Assembly (NCBI GenBank): GCA_965224285.1
Contig: OZ245043.1
Location: 3,286,001-3,350,000 of the forward strand
DNA length: 64,000 nucleotides
Reading direction: 5' to 3'
From: JAJCYK01 sp965224285
Lineage (GTDB): Bacteria; Bacteroidota; Bacteroidia; Cytophagales; Cyclobacteriaceae
In this document: one piece after another, positions 1-8,499 of the stretch
Layout: every line of letters starts with the position of its first letter
Position numbering within the stretch: position 1 is the stretch's first letter
Position numbers and translations under genes: made by a program
Notes under the pieces: model-generated
The model's input: only the letters and a program-made list of their open reading frames with translations
Databases searched by the model: none
What the model was told of the DNA's origin: nothing

Positions 1-221
1 GCTGCTTTTATTATATACCGGCCTGTTATCGAATGACCAATTTGACTCCAGAGGGTTCAGTGGGGATATCACATTTTTTGATAAGTTAATTTACCTTTGG
101 AGCTTTTGTATCTATTTGAAATCAACGGTTTACCAGTTAGAATAGGTCTTCAACGAGTTACAGATCGCTTTGAAAAGTTTGTGTAGTAAATAAGGTTATC
201 AGTCATATAATTTAGAATTAC

Positions 222-986
222 TTATTTTAGATACTTGTTATTTACAAACTCATACCAATTTTTCGAAAACTGTCTTTCTGTTACACCAAGAACATTCTCT
301 AAATCACCGTATGATTCGATGAGTTTAATAAGTTTATTCTTGCCGTATTCAGTCAAGATATACTCAATAATAGTAAATCCGCAGGTGTATATCTTTTGCC
401 CTTTTGAACGATCATTTAATTCTGAGAGCTGTGGATATGCTCCTTTATTCAAATAGGACAGAGATTTAGGATCATAAAATTGCTCTGCTTCATAAACACT
501 GAGACCCTCCCAAAGCCAAATTGGGAAGGCTGAGAATTTTTCATCGAATACCTCAGCATTTAATGGCTTGGGTTCTTTGTCAATTAGAAGTTTGAGAACT
601 ACGGTATGAGCAAATTCATGGATTGCAATTTTTGAAATCTCAGTTTCTAACCAAGTATTTTCAACGAAATGGAGTTTTGAAATCCCTTCTATGTTTCCTG
701 AAGCACCCCAATGTCCGGTTGCTTTTATATACCTCCATCTTTGACCGTAGATGTTAACTTCAATGTTTTTTGCAGGAACCGTATTAAGATTATTACCGAT
801 CCTTGAATAATTTTCTTCTAATGCTCTTGAAAGTGCTACTATATTTAGGGAGTCAGTATTGTTACTAAACAAGAAAGTAAAATGTGTTGTTTTAATTTGT
901 TTCCTGTGCTCAGGAACATTAATGTAAATCACAAACAGTATTACTATAATAGAACAGATAGTGAAAATTTTATAAGAAGTTCTCAT
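222..986 (-). CDS. Membrane-anchored HExxH (gluzincin-like) peptidase
   Basis: A single hydrophobic segment at about residues 6-23 looks like an uncleaved anchor or signal peptide, so the rest probably lies outside the cytoplasmic membrane. H123-E-F-A-H127 is a zinc-peptidase HExxH motif, and a Trp-Glu-Gly triplet at 159-161 follows about 33 residues later, as in MA-clan gluzincins where that Glu is the third zinc ligand. The closest general type is the Peptidase_MA-like group; I do not recognise a named family and cannot give a substrate. It stands alone on the minus strand in AT-rich DNA. The fold call is fairly safe, the physiological role unknown. Confidence 0.6.
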   Translation of the reverse strand: MRTSYKIFTICSIIVILFVIYINVPEHRKQIKTTHFTFLFSNNTDSLNIVALSRALEENYSRIGNNLNTVPAKNIEVNIYGQRWRYIKATGHWGASGNIEGISKLHFVENTWLETEISKIAIHEFAHTVVLKLLIDKEPKPLNAEVFDEKFSAFPIWLWEGLSVYEAEQFYDPKSLSYLNKGAYPQLSELNDRSKGQKIYTCGFTIIEYILTEYGKNKLIKLIESYGDLENVLGVTERQFSKNWYEFVNNKYLK

Positions 987-1155
987 CTACACGAGATATT
1001 AGAATTAATGTGGCTTTGAAAGATGGAACCATTGAACTAAATCGAAGGTAGAAATAAAAATCAATTCGTTAAAACGAAACTGGTTATCGCAACGTTGGAC
1101 CGGCCGCTTTTGGGTATTATCTTGTCGGTCAAGGAAATTCCTGATTACCAAGCTT

Positions 1156-1190
1156 TTTGCATTTATCTCAATAGTATTTTCCTATTTTTG
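1156..1190 (+). promoter_or_regulatory. Bacteroidota-type -33/-7 promoter candidate
   Basis: TTTG at 1156-1159 and TATTTTTG at 1183-1190 match the Bacteroidota vegetative consensus (TTTG and TAnnTTTG) with a 23-base spacer, slightly longer than usual. It would drive the amidohydrolase at 1269 with a leader of about 70 bases. The rest of the 987-1268 gap shows nothing codable. Confidence 0.35.
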
Positions 1191-1268
1191 GCTGCATAAG
1201 TTATAGTAGGCTTCAGGTAAGCCAAGCGCGTTAGCTTAAACCATGGGGCTTCATAAAAAACTTTAATT

Positions 1269-2681
1269 ATGCATCGGATACCGATGACACCAATATTAAT
1301 TGGTTTGGTCCTGTTAAGTTGTAAACCAACCCAAACTGGAGATATAGTCATTACCAACGTGACCGTGATACATGTGGAAGATGGCTCATTATCCAAGGGA
1401 CAGGATGTAATTGTTGAAAATGGCCTAATAAAAGAGATACTACCTACCAGGCAATCCAATCCTGATACACCTACTCTTATTGACGGCAGTGGCAAGTATT
1501 TGATCCCAGGTCTATGGGATATGCATACCCATACCTGGACAAAACAACCTATACTGGCAATGTACGTGGCACACGGGATAACAGGAGTGCGGGATTGTGG
1601 CGATTCTTATCCTGATGAAGTTGGCCAGTGGCAACAGGAAATTGCTGCAGGAGAGATTGCCGGCCCGGAAATGCTGGTAGCAGCCGCGATCAGCGGATAT
1701 GTAACAGACTCCACAGACATCGATTCTTTGGTTCTGTCCACCAAGAAGGAGGGGTATGATTTCATAAAAGTGTATCATAACCTGACCATGGAGCAACTGG
1801 GAAAAATAGCACAGGCCGCCAAGAAACATAACATTAGTTTTAGTGGTCACCTCCCATTCAGGTTTCCCATGTTTGAAACCATTACGGAGGCTTCAAACAT
1901 GGGCTTGTCGTGCCTGGAACATGGGTTCATGTTAAGTACTGCGGTTTACACAGGGGAGAAGATGGGTAATCCCGGTTTACTGACGGCTGCCAGGGAAAAT
2001 GGTAATTTGGATGGAAATATAGACTACCAAAGGCTGGAAGAATTAAGCAAAACTTTGATCAGAAATAATACCTGGATTACACCGACTCTCTCTGTTTGGT
2101 GGGGTATGGGCATCATGGATCAGCAACCCGATAGTGCATTGATGAGTTGGTATCAACAGCAATCTGGTATTCAGGAGGCTTGGGAAAGCAATCCATTCAG
2201 ATCTGGGCAACTCACAGAACACTCACCTGATGACTTCAAAGCTTCTCGCAATGGAGCGATTGAGCTTTCGAAGCTGTTTAAACGGATGAAAGACCAGGGT
2301 GTAAGTATCATGGCTGGTACGGATTCCCCTATTATCGGTGTCATCCCCGGGTATGCCATTCATAAAGAACTCCATCTGATGGTGCAAGGAGGTTTTTCAA
2401 ACCTTGAGGCCTTGCAGGCGGCCACCATCAGGCCGGCAGAATACCTAAACCGGACAGATATCGGGGCGGTGGCTACAGGGAAACAGGCAGATTTGGTGAT
2501 CCTTCGCGCCAATCCATTGGAAGATATTACAAATACCGCACAAATTGATGGGGTGGTTTTGGACGGACGACACATGGACCAGAACCAATTGTATAAGGAA
2601 TTGATCAAGGCCATTCAGTACGATAGAAATCTGGATGTGCCGTTTGTCGAAGTATTGAAGGAAAAGGCGCCATCGAGATGA
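1269..2681 (+). CDS. Exported amidohydrolase (imidazolonepropionase-like), lipoprotein
   Basis: Metal-dependent amidohydrolase-superfamily protein with the composite beta-sandwich/TIM-barrel layout of imidazolonepropionase and Xaa-Pro dipeptidase relatives. The HxH pair is H86-T-H88 in a Met-His-Thr-His-Thr-Trp context; K167 (FIKVYH) is the likely carboxylated lysine; H194 and H218 are further ligands; D352 in the AGTDS strand is the catalytic Asp. The N-terminus is a lipoprotein signal ending LLSC with Cys18, so the enzyme is probably attached to a membrane facing outward. An internal ATG at 1284 would also keep the signal. Substrate unknown; small cyclic amides or peptides are the family's usual targets. 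It is the first of three such genes in 4 kb, but the gaps argue against one tight operon. Confidence 0.8.
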   Translation: MHRIPMTPILIGLVLLSCKPTQTGDIVITNVTVIHVEDGSLSKGQDVIVENGLIKEILPTRQSNPDTPTLIDGSGKYLIPGLWDMHTHTWTKQPILAMYVAHGITGVRDCGDSYPDEVGQWQQEIAAGEIAGPEMLVAAAISGYVTDSTDIDSLVLSTKKEGYDFIKVYHNLTMEQLGKIAQAAKKHNISFSGHLPFRFPMFETITEASNMGLSCLEHGFMLSTAVYTGEKMGNPGLLTAARENGNLDGNIDYQRLEELSKTLIRNNTWITPTLSVWWGMGIMDQQPDSALMSWYQQQSGIQEAWESNPFRSGQLTEHSPDDFKASRNGAIELSKLFKRMKDQGVSIMAGTDSPIIGVIPGYAIHKELHLMVQGGFSNLEALQAATIRPAEYLNRTDIGAVATGKQADLVILRANPLEDITNTAQIDGVVLDGRHMDQNQLYKELIKAIQYDRNLDVPFVEVLKEKAPSR

Positions 2682-2768
2682 CCTTATCCATGATATCTGA
2701 TAAACGTAGCTTGCGTCATGGTGATTTCGGCTTTTTTGATATTGATGGTATCTAATAGACGGCGGGCT

Positions 2769-2792
2769 GCATAAATTGGGCCGAATTTATGC
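2769..2792. promoter_or_regulatory. Perfect 9-bp hairpin between amidohydrolase genes
   Basis: GCATAAATT at 2769-2777 and AATTTATGC at 2784-2792 form a perfect stem around a six-base GC-rich loop. No T-run follows, so it is not a classical intrinsic terminator. It could be an RNA hairpin at the end of the upstream message or an operator. The rest of the 2682-2914 gap shows no gene. Confidence 0.45.
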
Positions 2793-2914
2793 TCCTCCTT
2801 TAAGACCTTAAGTCCTAAGCTGAATCATTAGTTGCCAATTTACTGGATAATTTGCATGTTAGTGGCGCATCGAACATTGTCCGAATTACCAAGCCGTATG
2901 GCGATCTTATAAAA

Positions 2915-3784
2915 ATGCTAATGACAAAATTTCTGACTATTCTTTTTCTTCTTCCGTTATTGGTTAATGCCCAGGATGGCATCAAACCAATAATCGATGT
3001 ACATCTTCACGGATATACCGAACAGAGCTACCGTACCCCACCAGGAGCACCAGAATCCTATGAAGCCTTTAAATCCGAGATCAAGCACTACTTCAAGAAA
3101 TTCAACATTGTAGCTGCTATGAAAAGTGGTGGTAGGTACGATGCGGATTTGGAAGCAAAGATGCTTGCGGGTTATGAATCGAATAACTATCCGAGTTTCG
3201 ATACGCTGGAATTTAAGCAGTTAGTTAATGAGGGTAAAATACAAGTTTGGGGCGAGTTCATGCCGCAATTCAATGGTCTGACACTTGCTGATCCGAAACT
3301 TGCGCCTTACCTGGCTATATGTGAGCGTGAAGGTATTCCTGTAGCACTTCATACTGGGACCGGGCCTCCAGGCATTTCCAACAGGTATAAGAGATTCCGA
3401 CTTGCATTAGGTGATCCATTACTTATTGAAGAAGTCTTAATTAACTATCCAAAACTTAAGATCTATTTGATGCATTCCGGAGGCATTTTTTATGAAAGAT
3501 CGCTTGCCTTAATGGGAATGTATCCCCAGGTATATTGTGGACTTGGGGCATTATTATGGATTGAAAATAAACCGTCATCCTGGTATGCAGAAGAATTCTT
3601 AATCAAAGCGAAAAAAGGTAACCTTATCGACCGCGTTATGTTCGGTTCAGATGCTATGTATTGGCCGCATAATATTGAATTGAGCATTCAAAAATTAAAT
3701 AGCTTTGACTTTTTGGATGAAGAGGATAAAAGAAAAATTTTCTATGAGAACGCAGTCAGATTCTTCGAATTGGATATTAATTAG
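2915..3784 (+). CDS. Exported amidohydrolase-2 family hydrolase
   Basis: Amidohydro_2-type TIM-barrel enzyme of about 290 residues. The start is set at the ATG at 2915 (an ATG at 2921 is equally good) because a signal peptide begins there, ending near VNAQDG; the open frame extends upstream to 2852 but adds a charged, non-signal stretch. The metal motif DVHLHGY follows the signal directly. Further conserved strands are VALHTGTG (ligand His), LMHSGG (ligand His) and MFGSDAMYW (catalytic Asp), the order expected for the ACMSD/uracil-decarboxylase-like branch. No lipobox, so probably periplasmic. Reaction may be hydrolysis or non-oxidative decarboxylation; substrate not inferable. Confidence 0.7.
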   Translation: MLMTKFLTILFLLPLLVNAQDGIKPIIDVHLHGYTEQSYRTPPGAPESYEAFKSEIKHYFKKFNIVAAMKSGGRYDADLEAKMLAGYESNNYPSFDTLEFKQLVNEGKIQVWGEFMPQFNGLTLADPKLAPYLAICEREGIPVALHTGTGPPGISNRYKRFRLALGDPLLIEEVLINYPKLKIYLMHSGGIFYERSLALMGMYPQVYCGLGALLWIENKPSSWYAEEFLIKAKKGNLIDRVMFGSDAMYWPHNIELSIQKLNSFDFLDEEDKRKIFYENAVRFFELDIN

Positions 3785-3813
3785 GCATGAGTATGGGATT
3801 GCTGCCTCCTGAC

Positions 3814-3829
3814 CGGCCACTTCTGGCCG
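3814..3829. promoter_or_regulatory. GC-rich hairpin after amidohydrolase-2 gene
   Basis: CGGCCA (3814-3819), loop CTTC, TGGCCG (3824-3829): a perfect six-bp GC-rich stem 30 bases after the stop codon at 3784. It lacks a following T-tract. A transcript-end or processing hairpin is plausible. Confidence 0.4.
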
Positions 3830-3946
3830 AAGATCGCCTATCTTGAATGTCTAAGCAGAACAATATTTATAATGCTGCACAAATTCAAATTGGAAAATAC
3901 TACAAATTCGCATTGCATAAATAACATCGTTACACCTTACTTTTTC

Positions 3947-5119
3947 ATGAAGCATTTTATACCTATAGTTATTATCAGTTCCTTTCTAAATTGTTCAAGT
4001 CCCGCGCCCTATGACGTTGTCTTGACAGAGATAGGTTTATTTGATGGTCATAAAGATCATGGAGTAGTCAATATTGGGATCAGAGGGGATACCATAAGCA
4101 TAATTACCAATGAAGTTATCACCGGGGATTCCATTTATGATGGAAATGGTAAATATTTATTACCCGGTTTGGTTAATAGCCATTCTCATGTTTGGGCTGA
4201 AGAGCATTTGCAAGAGGGTCATAACCTGGGCATCCTCGCCAAAATCGGACTTCATGCCTCGCTTGTTGAGCGTGACCAGAAATTAAAAAAGTTGAGCAGA
4301 GAAATTGGATATCCGTATTATTTCACCTCTGGTTTTGCCGCAACGGTTCCTGGGGGGCATCCGACTCAGGTCAGTGAGAACGTAATCGAAACCATCAATG
4401 ATTCGGTATCGGTAGAAACCTGGGTAGAGAATAGAATTACTGAAGGTGTTGACCTGATAAAAATCGTAAGGCATGAGCGGAGTTTTAGGCAAGCAAGCAC
4501 CATACCGACCCTTCCCTATGATTCGGTGAAAAAAATTATCGATTATGCAAGAGCGAGAAATTTAAAAACCATAGTCCATATTGGCACCCGAGAGGAAATG
4601 ATCGAAGTTGCGAAATTAAAACCCGATGGGTTCGCGCATATGTGGCAATATGCCGAACAAACTCCTGTTACAGCTGATATGATAGATGTCATCAAGAAAA
4701 GTGGGGCCTTTGTCGTTCCAACCTCAATTATGGGAGAAAGGGGTAGAGAGCTGGCAAAAGAACGAGGAAGTCATCCGGAGGGATTTCCCTTAAGGACCAC
4801 CAGAGTTGAAGGCCTGAAAAACCTAATATTACTACACGACGCAGGGGTAATGATAGTGGCAGGTACTGACAGCGGTAATTTAAATTTAAACTGGGGAGAC
4901 GATTTACTTAATGAACTTAGAATTTATACGGAGGCAGGCCTAAGCAACTTGGAAGCTTTACAAACCGCAACCGGTAACGCAGCTACAGCTTGGGACATAC
5001 CAATTGGAAAGCTAGATGTGGGAAGCAGGTTAAATATGATCATAGTCAATGGCAATCCAATTGAGGATTTACAAAACCTACGCCAGGTGCAAAAAGTGAT
5101 TAAAAATGGGGCTTCGTAA
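3947..5119 (+). CDS. Exported amidohydrolase (Xaa-Pro dipeptidase-like), lipoprotein
   Basis: Second composite-domain amidohydrolase. I start it at the ATG at 3947, which opens a signal sequence ending FLNC followed by SSPAP; the frame runs back to 3872 but those 25 residues do not fit a signal. Visible catalytic elements are the HxH in NSHSHVW, the Lys strand DLIKIVRHE, His strands KTIVHIGT and GFAHMWQ, and the Asp strand VAGTDSG. A C-terminal beta-sandwich part includes LDVGSRLNMIIVNGNPIED, typical of metal-dependent hydrolases. Similar in plan to the enzyme at 1269 but clearly diverged, so they probably act on different substrates. Membrane-attached, outside the cytoplasm. Confidence 0.75.
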   Translation: MKHFIPIVIISSFLNCSSPAPYDVVLTEIGLFDGHKDHGVVNIGIRGDTISIITNEVITGDSIYDGNGKYLLPGLVNSHSHVWAEEHLQEGHNLGILAKIGLHASLVERDQKLKKLSREIGYPYYFTSGFAATVPGGHPTQVSENVIETINDSVSVETWVENRITEGVDLIKIVRHERSFRQASTIPTLPYDSVKKIIDYARARNLKTIVHIGTREEMIEVAKLKPDGFAHMWQYAEQTPVTADMIDVIKKSGAFVVPTSIMGERGRELAKERGSHPEGFPLRTTRVEGLKNLILLHDAGVMIVAGTDSGNLNLNWGDDLLNELRIYTEAGLSNLEALQTATGNAATAWDIPIGKLDVGSRLNMIIVNGNPIEDLQNLRQVQKVIKNGAS

Positions 5120-5270
5120 TCAGACGTTTTGGAAAATCCCAGCCGCAATCATCGGCGGCATGAGGGCAACCATTGAGTTCCTCTAAGTCAACTATATCTT
5201 GAATAAGGATTAGTTTTCTTAGTAACCTAGGAATGTCTGCATCCGGACATGGAGTTGAAACCTCATTATT

Positions 5271-5852
5271 TTATTCATTCATAACTCTTAAAAGTTGATC
5301 GATTTTTTCTAGTCTTGGTAAGAACGCTTTTTGGTTAGCTCGTTTATTTATGAAGTGAAGAATTATCATAAAAATTACAACTCCAATAAACAAGCGAATT
5401 GAAACAATTCCATTTAAATGCATTCCAAGAAAAAATAGGAAACCTATGGGTAGGGCAGAGAATAAGTACCAGGTATTTATAGTCTTTGCAAGCTTGATCT
5501 GATCGAGGATATATTGTTTAGATTTTGTTAAATATGAAACATAGTCTTCTGTCAAACCTACTGGTTTTCGCCTTTTTGCACTTCTATATTGAAGTACTCT
5601 GGCGATCCCCCAAACAACTGAAAGTACCGAAGCTATTTTAGTTAGAGTAAAAGGAATAATGAAAGCATAAAAAGCAAATACTGGAATTACAATAATTTGC
5701 CCAAAGTACTCCACTAGGTATCGGTTCCTAATCACTTTATCCAAACGATCTAGATTCGATTGTACTTCGATCATAAACCTAGATTTCTCAAATTTCAGAC
5801 GTTCCTGAACTGAGGAAGATTGCCATATTTTTATTAATTCATCTTCTATCAT
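5271..5852 (-). CDS. Four-helix membrane protein next to ECF sigma gene
   Basis: 193 residues of no family I recognise. A charged N-terminal region (1-45, partly amphipathic: EDELIKIWQ...QERLKFEKSRF) is followed by two hydrophobic segments at about 50-70 and 72-88, a basic loop (RSAKRRK at 90-96), and two more hydrophobic segments at about 128-145 and 148-168. Its start follows the stop of the ECF sigma gene by one base, so the two are almost certainly co-transcribed and translationally coupled. That position is where a regulatory partner or anti-sigma factor usually sits; this is inference from context only, since no zinc-binding or FecR-like motif is visible. Confidence 0.6.
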   Translation of the reverse strand: MIEDELIKIWQSSSVQERLKFEKSRFMIEVQSNLDRLDKVIRNRYLVEYFGQIIVIPVFAFYAFIIPFTLTKIASVLSVVWGIARVLQYRSAKRRKPVGLTEDYVSYLTKSKQYILDQIKLAKTINTWYLFSALPIGFLFFLGMHLNGIVSIRLFIGVVIFMIILHFINKRANQKAFLPRLEKIDQLLRVMNE

Positions 5853-5853
5853 T

Positions 5854-6357
5854 TTATCTTTTTTTCAGGCATGTAGACAGTTTTTCTTTAATCCTCTTGA
5901 TCTTTACCGCGACATGATTTTCAGATAAACCGGTGATCTGAGAAATCTCTTTGTAGGGTAATTCCTCCAGGTATAATGTTACTACTGCCCTATCAGCCTC
6001 ATTTAGTTTCCTAATGCAATTTCTAAGCTGTACAAGCTGTTCAATGCTATCCTGGTTTATATTTTCTGACTTAACATTGTCTATGGTTAAACTATCCATT
6101 GTTAGGACCCGGAGTCTTTTTTGATCTTGTTTGGATTTCAATCTGAGACACACATTTAAAGTAATCCTGAACATCCATGTATTTAATGAGGAGTTCTCGT
6201 TAAAAGATGGCATTGATTTCCAAATGTTCAGCAGAACTTCTTGAAATAGATCCTTTCTATCCTCATCAGTGAATGAATAAACAGAACATACTCTCCATAA
6301 TCTATGTTGGTTTTGTGCTATGCCTTTCAGAAAGGTATTTTCAAGTTGATCCACCAT
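5854..6357 (-). CDS. ECF-type RNA polymerase sigma-70 factor
   Basis: 167 residues with the two-domain ECF layout. Region 2 spans about residues 15-85, including the core-binding stretch DLFQEVLLNIWKSM and the melting region TWMFRITLNVCL. Region 4 spans about 110-165 with the helix-turn-helix LPYKEISQITGLSENHVAVK. The short linker has no region 3. It would redirect RNA polymerase to a small regulon, perhaps including itself through the 6358-6604 upstream gap. It leads a two-gene unit with the membrane protein at 5271. The extracytoplasmic signal is not deducible. Confidence 0.85.
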   Translation of the reverse strand: MVDQLENTFLKGIAQNQHRLWRVCSVYSFTDEDRKDLFQEVLLNIWKSMPSFNENSSLNTWMFRITLNVCLRLKSKQDQKRLRVLTMDSLTIDNVKSENINQDSIEQLVQLRNCIRKLNEADRAVVTLYLEELPYKEISQITGLSENHVAVKIKRIKEKLSTCLKKR

Positions 6358-6604
6358 TTAAAAGATGCTCCCTAATTATTTAGTTACCTCCCAACCCGAA
6401 ATATGACACAGTTTCGGAATTTTTTTCAAAGGAAATGTTGATACATCCAAGAGTAGGATTCCATTTTTTGACCATTTACTGCCCTATAGAACGTCTCACT
6501 TCAATCCCAAAGGAGCTGGTCACTATTTTCGATTGTGCTAGTTTATTTCCATTTTACGATGGTCAGTAAGAGCCTTCAAAGAACTACTTAGTGTCCTAAG
6601 CATT

Positions 6605-7396
6605 ATGAAAAGCCTGCATAATTGTCTCATATTCTGTATCATACTGAGCTGTACCTCGAATGTAACAGATGAAAAATTACCTGTTCCCAAGGAAATTATT
6701 GATTTGGGTGCCTTGATAACAGAGGATTTACCTGAACAGGTATGGGGCGGACTTTTGAATCATTACGGATTTTCGGAATCAAACTCTTTCGAAACCATTA
6801 ATCAAAGATCCGAATTCCCGGACGGAATTCTATCGGTTAATAATTCATATCTTACCATCTTTAATCATGGAGGGCCGCACGTAGATGCTCCCAGCCATGT
6901 GGATCAGGAAGAGACAATCGACAGTTATGCGGTCAACGATTTTATTGGGCCGTTAAAAGTCATTGATGTAAGCGCCCTGCCTTTCGGACGATCTGTTTCC
7001 TTAAAGGAGATTAAGAAACATGATATACAACCTGGTGATATCATCATAATCTATACTAATTATATTTTACCGGAAGAAGATGAATTTCCAGCTCGAATAG
7101 CACTTACCCAAGAAGCAGCTCAATACCTGGCTAATCTTCCCGTAAAAGCCTTTGGAACTGACTCTTTCAATGTAGAAAGCGATGATAATCCTACTGAAGT
7201 AATTTCAAAAACGGCCTTGCAACGATTAGCCCCCATTCATTACGAGTTTCTAAGCAAAGGAATTCCCGTATATGAACAACTTTTCAACATTGACAAACTT
7301 TTGAATAAGAAAAGGATGCTATTTGTAGGCCAACCATTGAACATTGAAAATGGGGATGGAATGATCGTCAGGCCGGTAGTTTTCGTGTATGAATGA
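6605..7396 (+). CDS. Exported cyclase-family metal-dependent hydrolase, lipoprotein
   Basis: Cyclase-family (kynurenine-formamidase fold) protein. The signature is His88-Gly-Gly-Pro-His92-Val-Asp94-Ala-Pro-Ser-His98; family members usually have Thr where this one has Pro91. The ligands H88, H92, D94 and H98 are all kept. A lipoprotein signal ends ILSC with Cys16, so unlike cytosolic KynB it should be membrane-bound and outward-facing. Other conserved stretches are LKVIDVSAL and PGDIIIIYTNY. The reaction is probably hydrolysis of an amide, formamide or lactone; substrate unknown. It diverges from the ECF sigma gene across a 247-bp gap. A paralogous exported cyclase lies at 44174. Confidence 0.7.
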   Translation: MKSLHNCLIFCIILSCTSNVTDEKLPVPKEIIDLGALITEDLPEQVWGGLLNHYGFSESNSFETINQRSEFPDGILSVNNSYLTIFNHGGPHVDAPSHVDQEETIDSYAVNDFIGPLKVIDVSALPFGRSVSLKEIKKHDIQPGDIIIIYTNYILPEEDEFPARIALTQEAAQYLANLPVKAFGTDSFNVESDDNPTEVISKTALQRLAPIHYEFLSKGIPVYEQLFNIDKLLNKKRMLFVGQPLNIENGDGMIVRPVVFVYE

Positions 7397-7488
7397 TCCG
7401 GATATGCTGAATGACCCATTTTGGGTTGTTAGCTTTCATCAAGAACAATTATAAAGATCGTGGTGTTTATCTTAGCGTCTTATACGCA

Positions 7489-7566
7489 GCCTAACATGGT
7501 ATAACCGCTATGCCCAATATTAGTACATTTGGATAGGCCCAGGCACATAGCCTGAACCGGTTGGGC
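7489..7566. other. attC-like (integron cassette) recombination site candidate
   Basis: GCCTAAC at 7489-7495 fits the RYYYAAC core and GTTGGGC at 7560-7566 fits GTTRRRY; the two can pair with one G-T wobble. Inside them GCTATG (7507-7512) pairs with CATAGC (7546-7551), and the stem can extend by CC/GG with two extrahelical bases on one arm. That is the R-box/L-box plan and size (78 bases) of an attC site. The AraC gene starts 20 bases after the right core, as in gene cassettes. No integrase is in the window and no second clean site was found, so this is a candidate only. Confidence 0.35.
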
Positions 7567-7585
7567 ATAATGCAGACAAAATAAG

Positions 7586-8398
7586 GTGAAAGAACTTGAA
7601 ACTATTAAAAACTATTACAAACCGATTCAGCCGACTGTGAATGCTGAAAGTAATGAAGTAGTTTATCGAGAAGTTCGGCCACACAAAGGAATAGACAATT
7701 TTGTGTACTGCTTTTGGCAACTGAAAACACAAAAGCAACTCAATCAAGCATTCGAATACCGAGTGGTTTCGGACGGCTGTGTTGACATATTTTTTGACCA
7801 CAACCGACCCTCCGAAAACTTAATAATGGGGTTTTGTAGAAAGTACACAGAGTTCCCGATTGGAAAGGCCTTTGACTATATCGGCATCCGGTTTTTACCT
7901 ACTGCCTTTCCACTTCTATTTGGAGTTGACGCAAAAACATTGAGCGATCAGGCACAGGAATTGGAACACGTTCTCCCTGGCCTTTCAAACTGGATTACAG
8001 ATGAAATCAAATCATGGGAACCGTTGGAAATTATAACAAATAAATTGAATGAAAAGTTAATCGAAATTACAGGAAAACAATGTTATCACTATGATCAACG
8101 CTTCTTCAAGGCTTTAAATCTAATTTTTCAAAAGAACGGATTTTTGGACATCGAAAGAGAACTGAATACCGGTTTGAGTCCTCGACAACTACGCAGGATT
8201 TTTAATTATTATATAGGAACAACTGCAAAGACATTTAGTAATGTGGTAAGGTTTCAGCACATCTTGAATGCCAAACCTTCAAAACAGAGCCTCAAAGAGA
8301 ATAAACTGTACTTTGATGTTGGATTTTTTGATCAAGCTCATTTTATTAAAAACTTCAAAACATTCTATGGGATAACGCCTTCAGAAGCCTTCGGATAG
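7586..8398 (+). CDS. AraC-family transcriptional regulator
   Basis: 270 residues. The N-terminal half (about 20-165) resembles the DUF6597-type ligand domain common in Bacteroidota AraC proteins (REVRPHKGIDNFVYCFWQL at the front). The C-terminal part (about 175-265) holds the two helix-turn-helix motifs: GLSPRQLRRIFNYYIG and DVGFFDQAHFIKNFKTFYGITPSEAFG, the latter matching the AraC signature. Translation begins at GTG (7586); an in-frame stop lies just upstream at 7568 and no nearby ATG exists. It lies 100 bases before a VOC gene in the same direction, which it may control. A possible cassette boundary precedes it. Confidence 0.85.
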   Translation: MKELETIKNYYKPIQPTVNAESNEVVYREVRPHKGIDNFVYCFWQLKTQKQLNQAFEYRVVSDGCVDIFFDHNRPSENLIMGFCRKYTEFPIGKAFDYIGIRFLPTAFPLLFGVDAKTLSDQAQELEHVLPGLSNWITDEIKSWEPLEIITNKLNEKLIEITGKQCYHYDQRFFKALNLIFQKNGFLDIERELNTGLSPRQLRRIFNYYIGTTAKTFSNVVRFQHILNAKPSKQSLKENKLYFDVGFFDQAHFIKNFKTFYGITPSEAFG

Positions 8399-8499
8399 CC
8401 TTTGTCCGATTATTACAATTCCCGCCAAACATCTCATTCTAATTTTGTCTTAAAAAAATATCTAATCGCCGGTTGGACAAATAGACAAACGCAAAACAA

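Noticed and set aside
2852..2914. Longer N-terminus for the amidohydrolase-2 gene
   Set aside because: It would bury a clear signal peptide behind 21 polar residues, so the ATG at 2915 is preferred.
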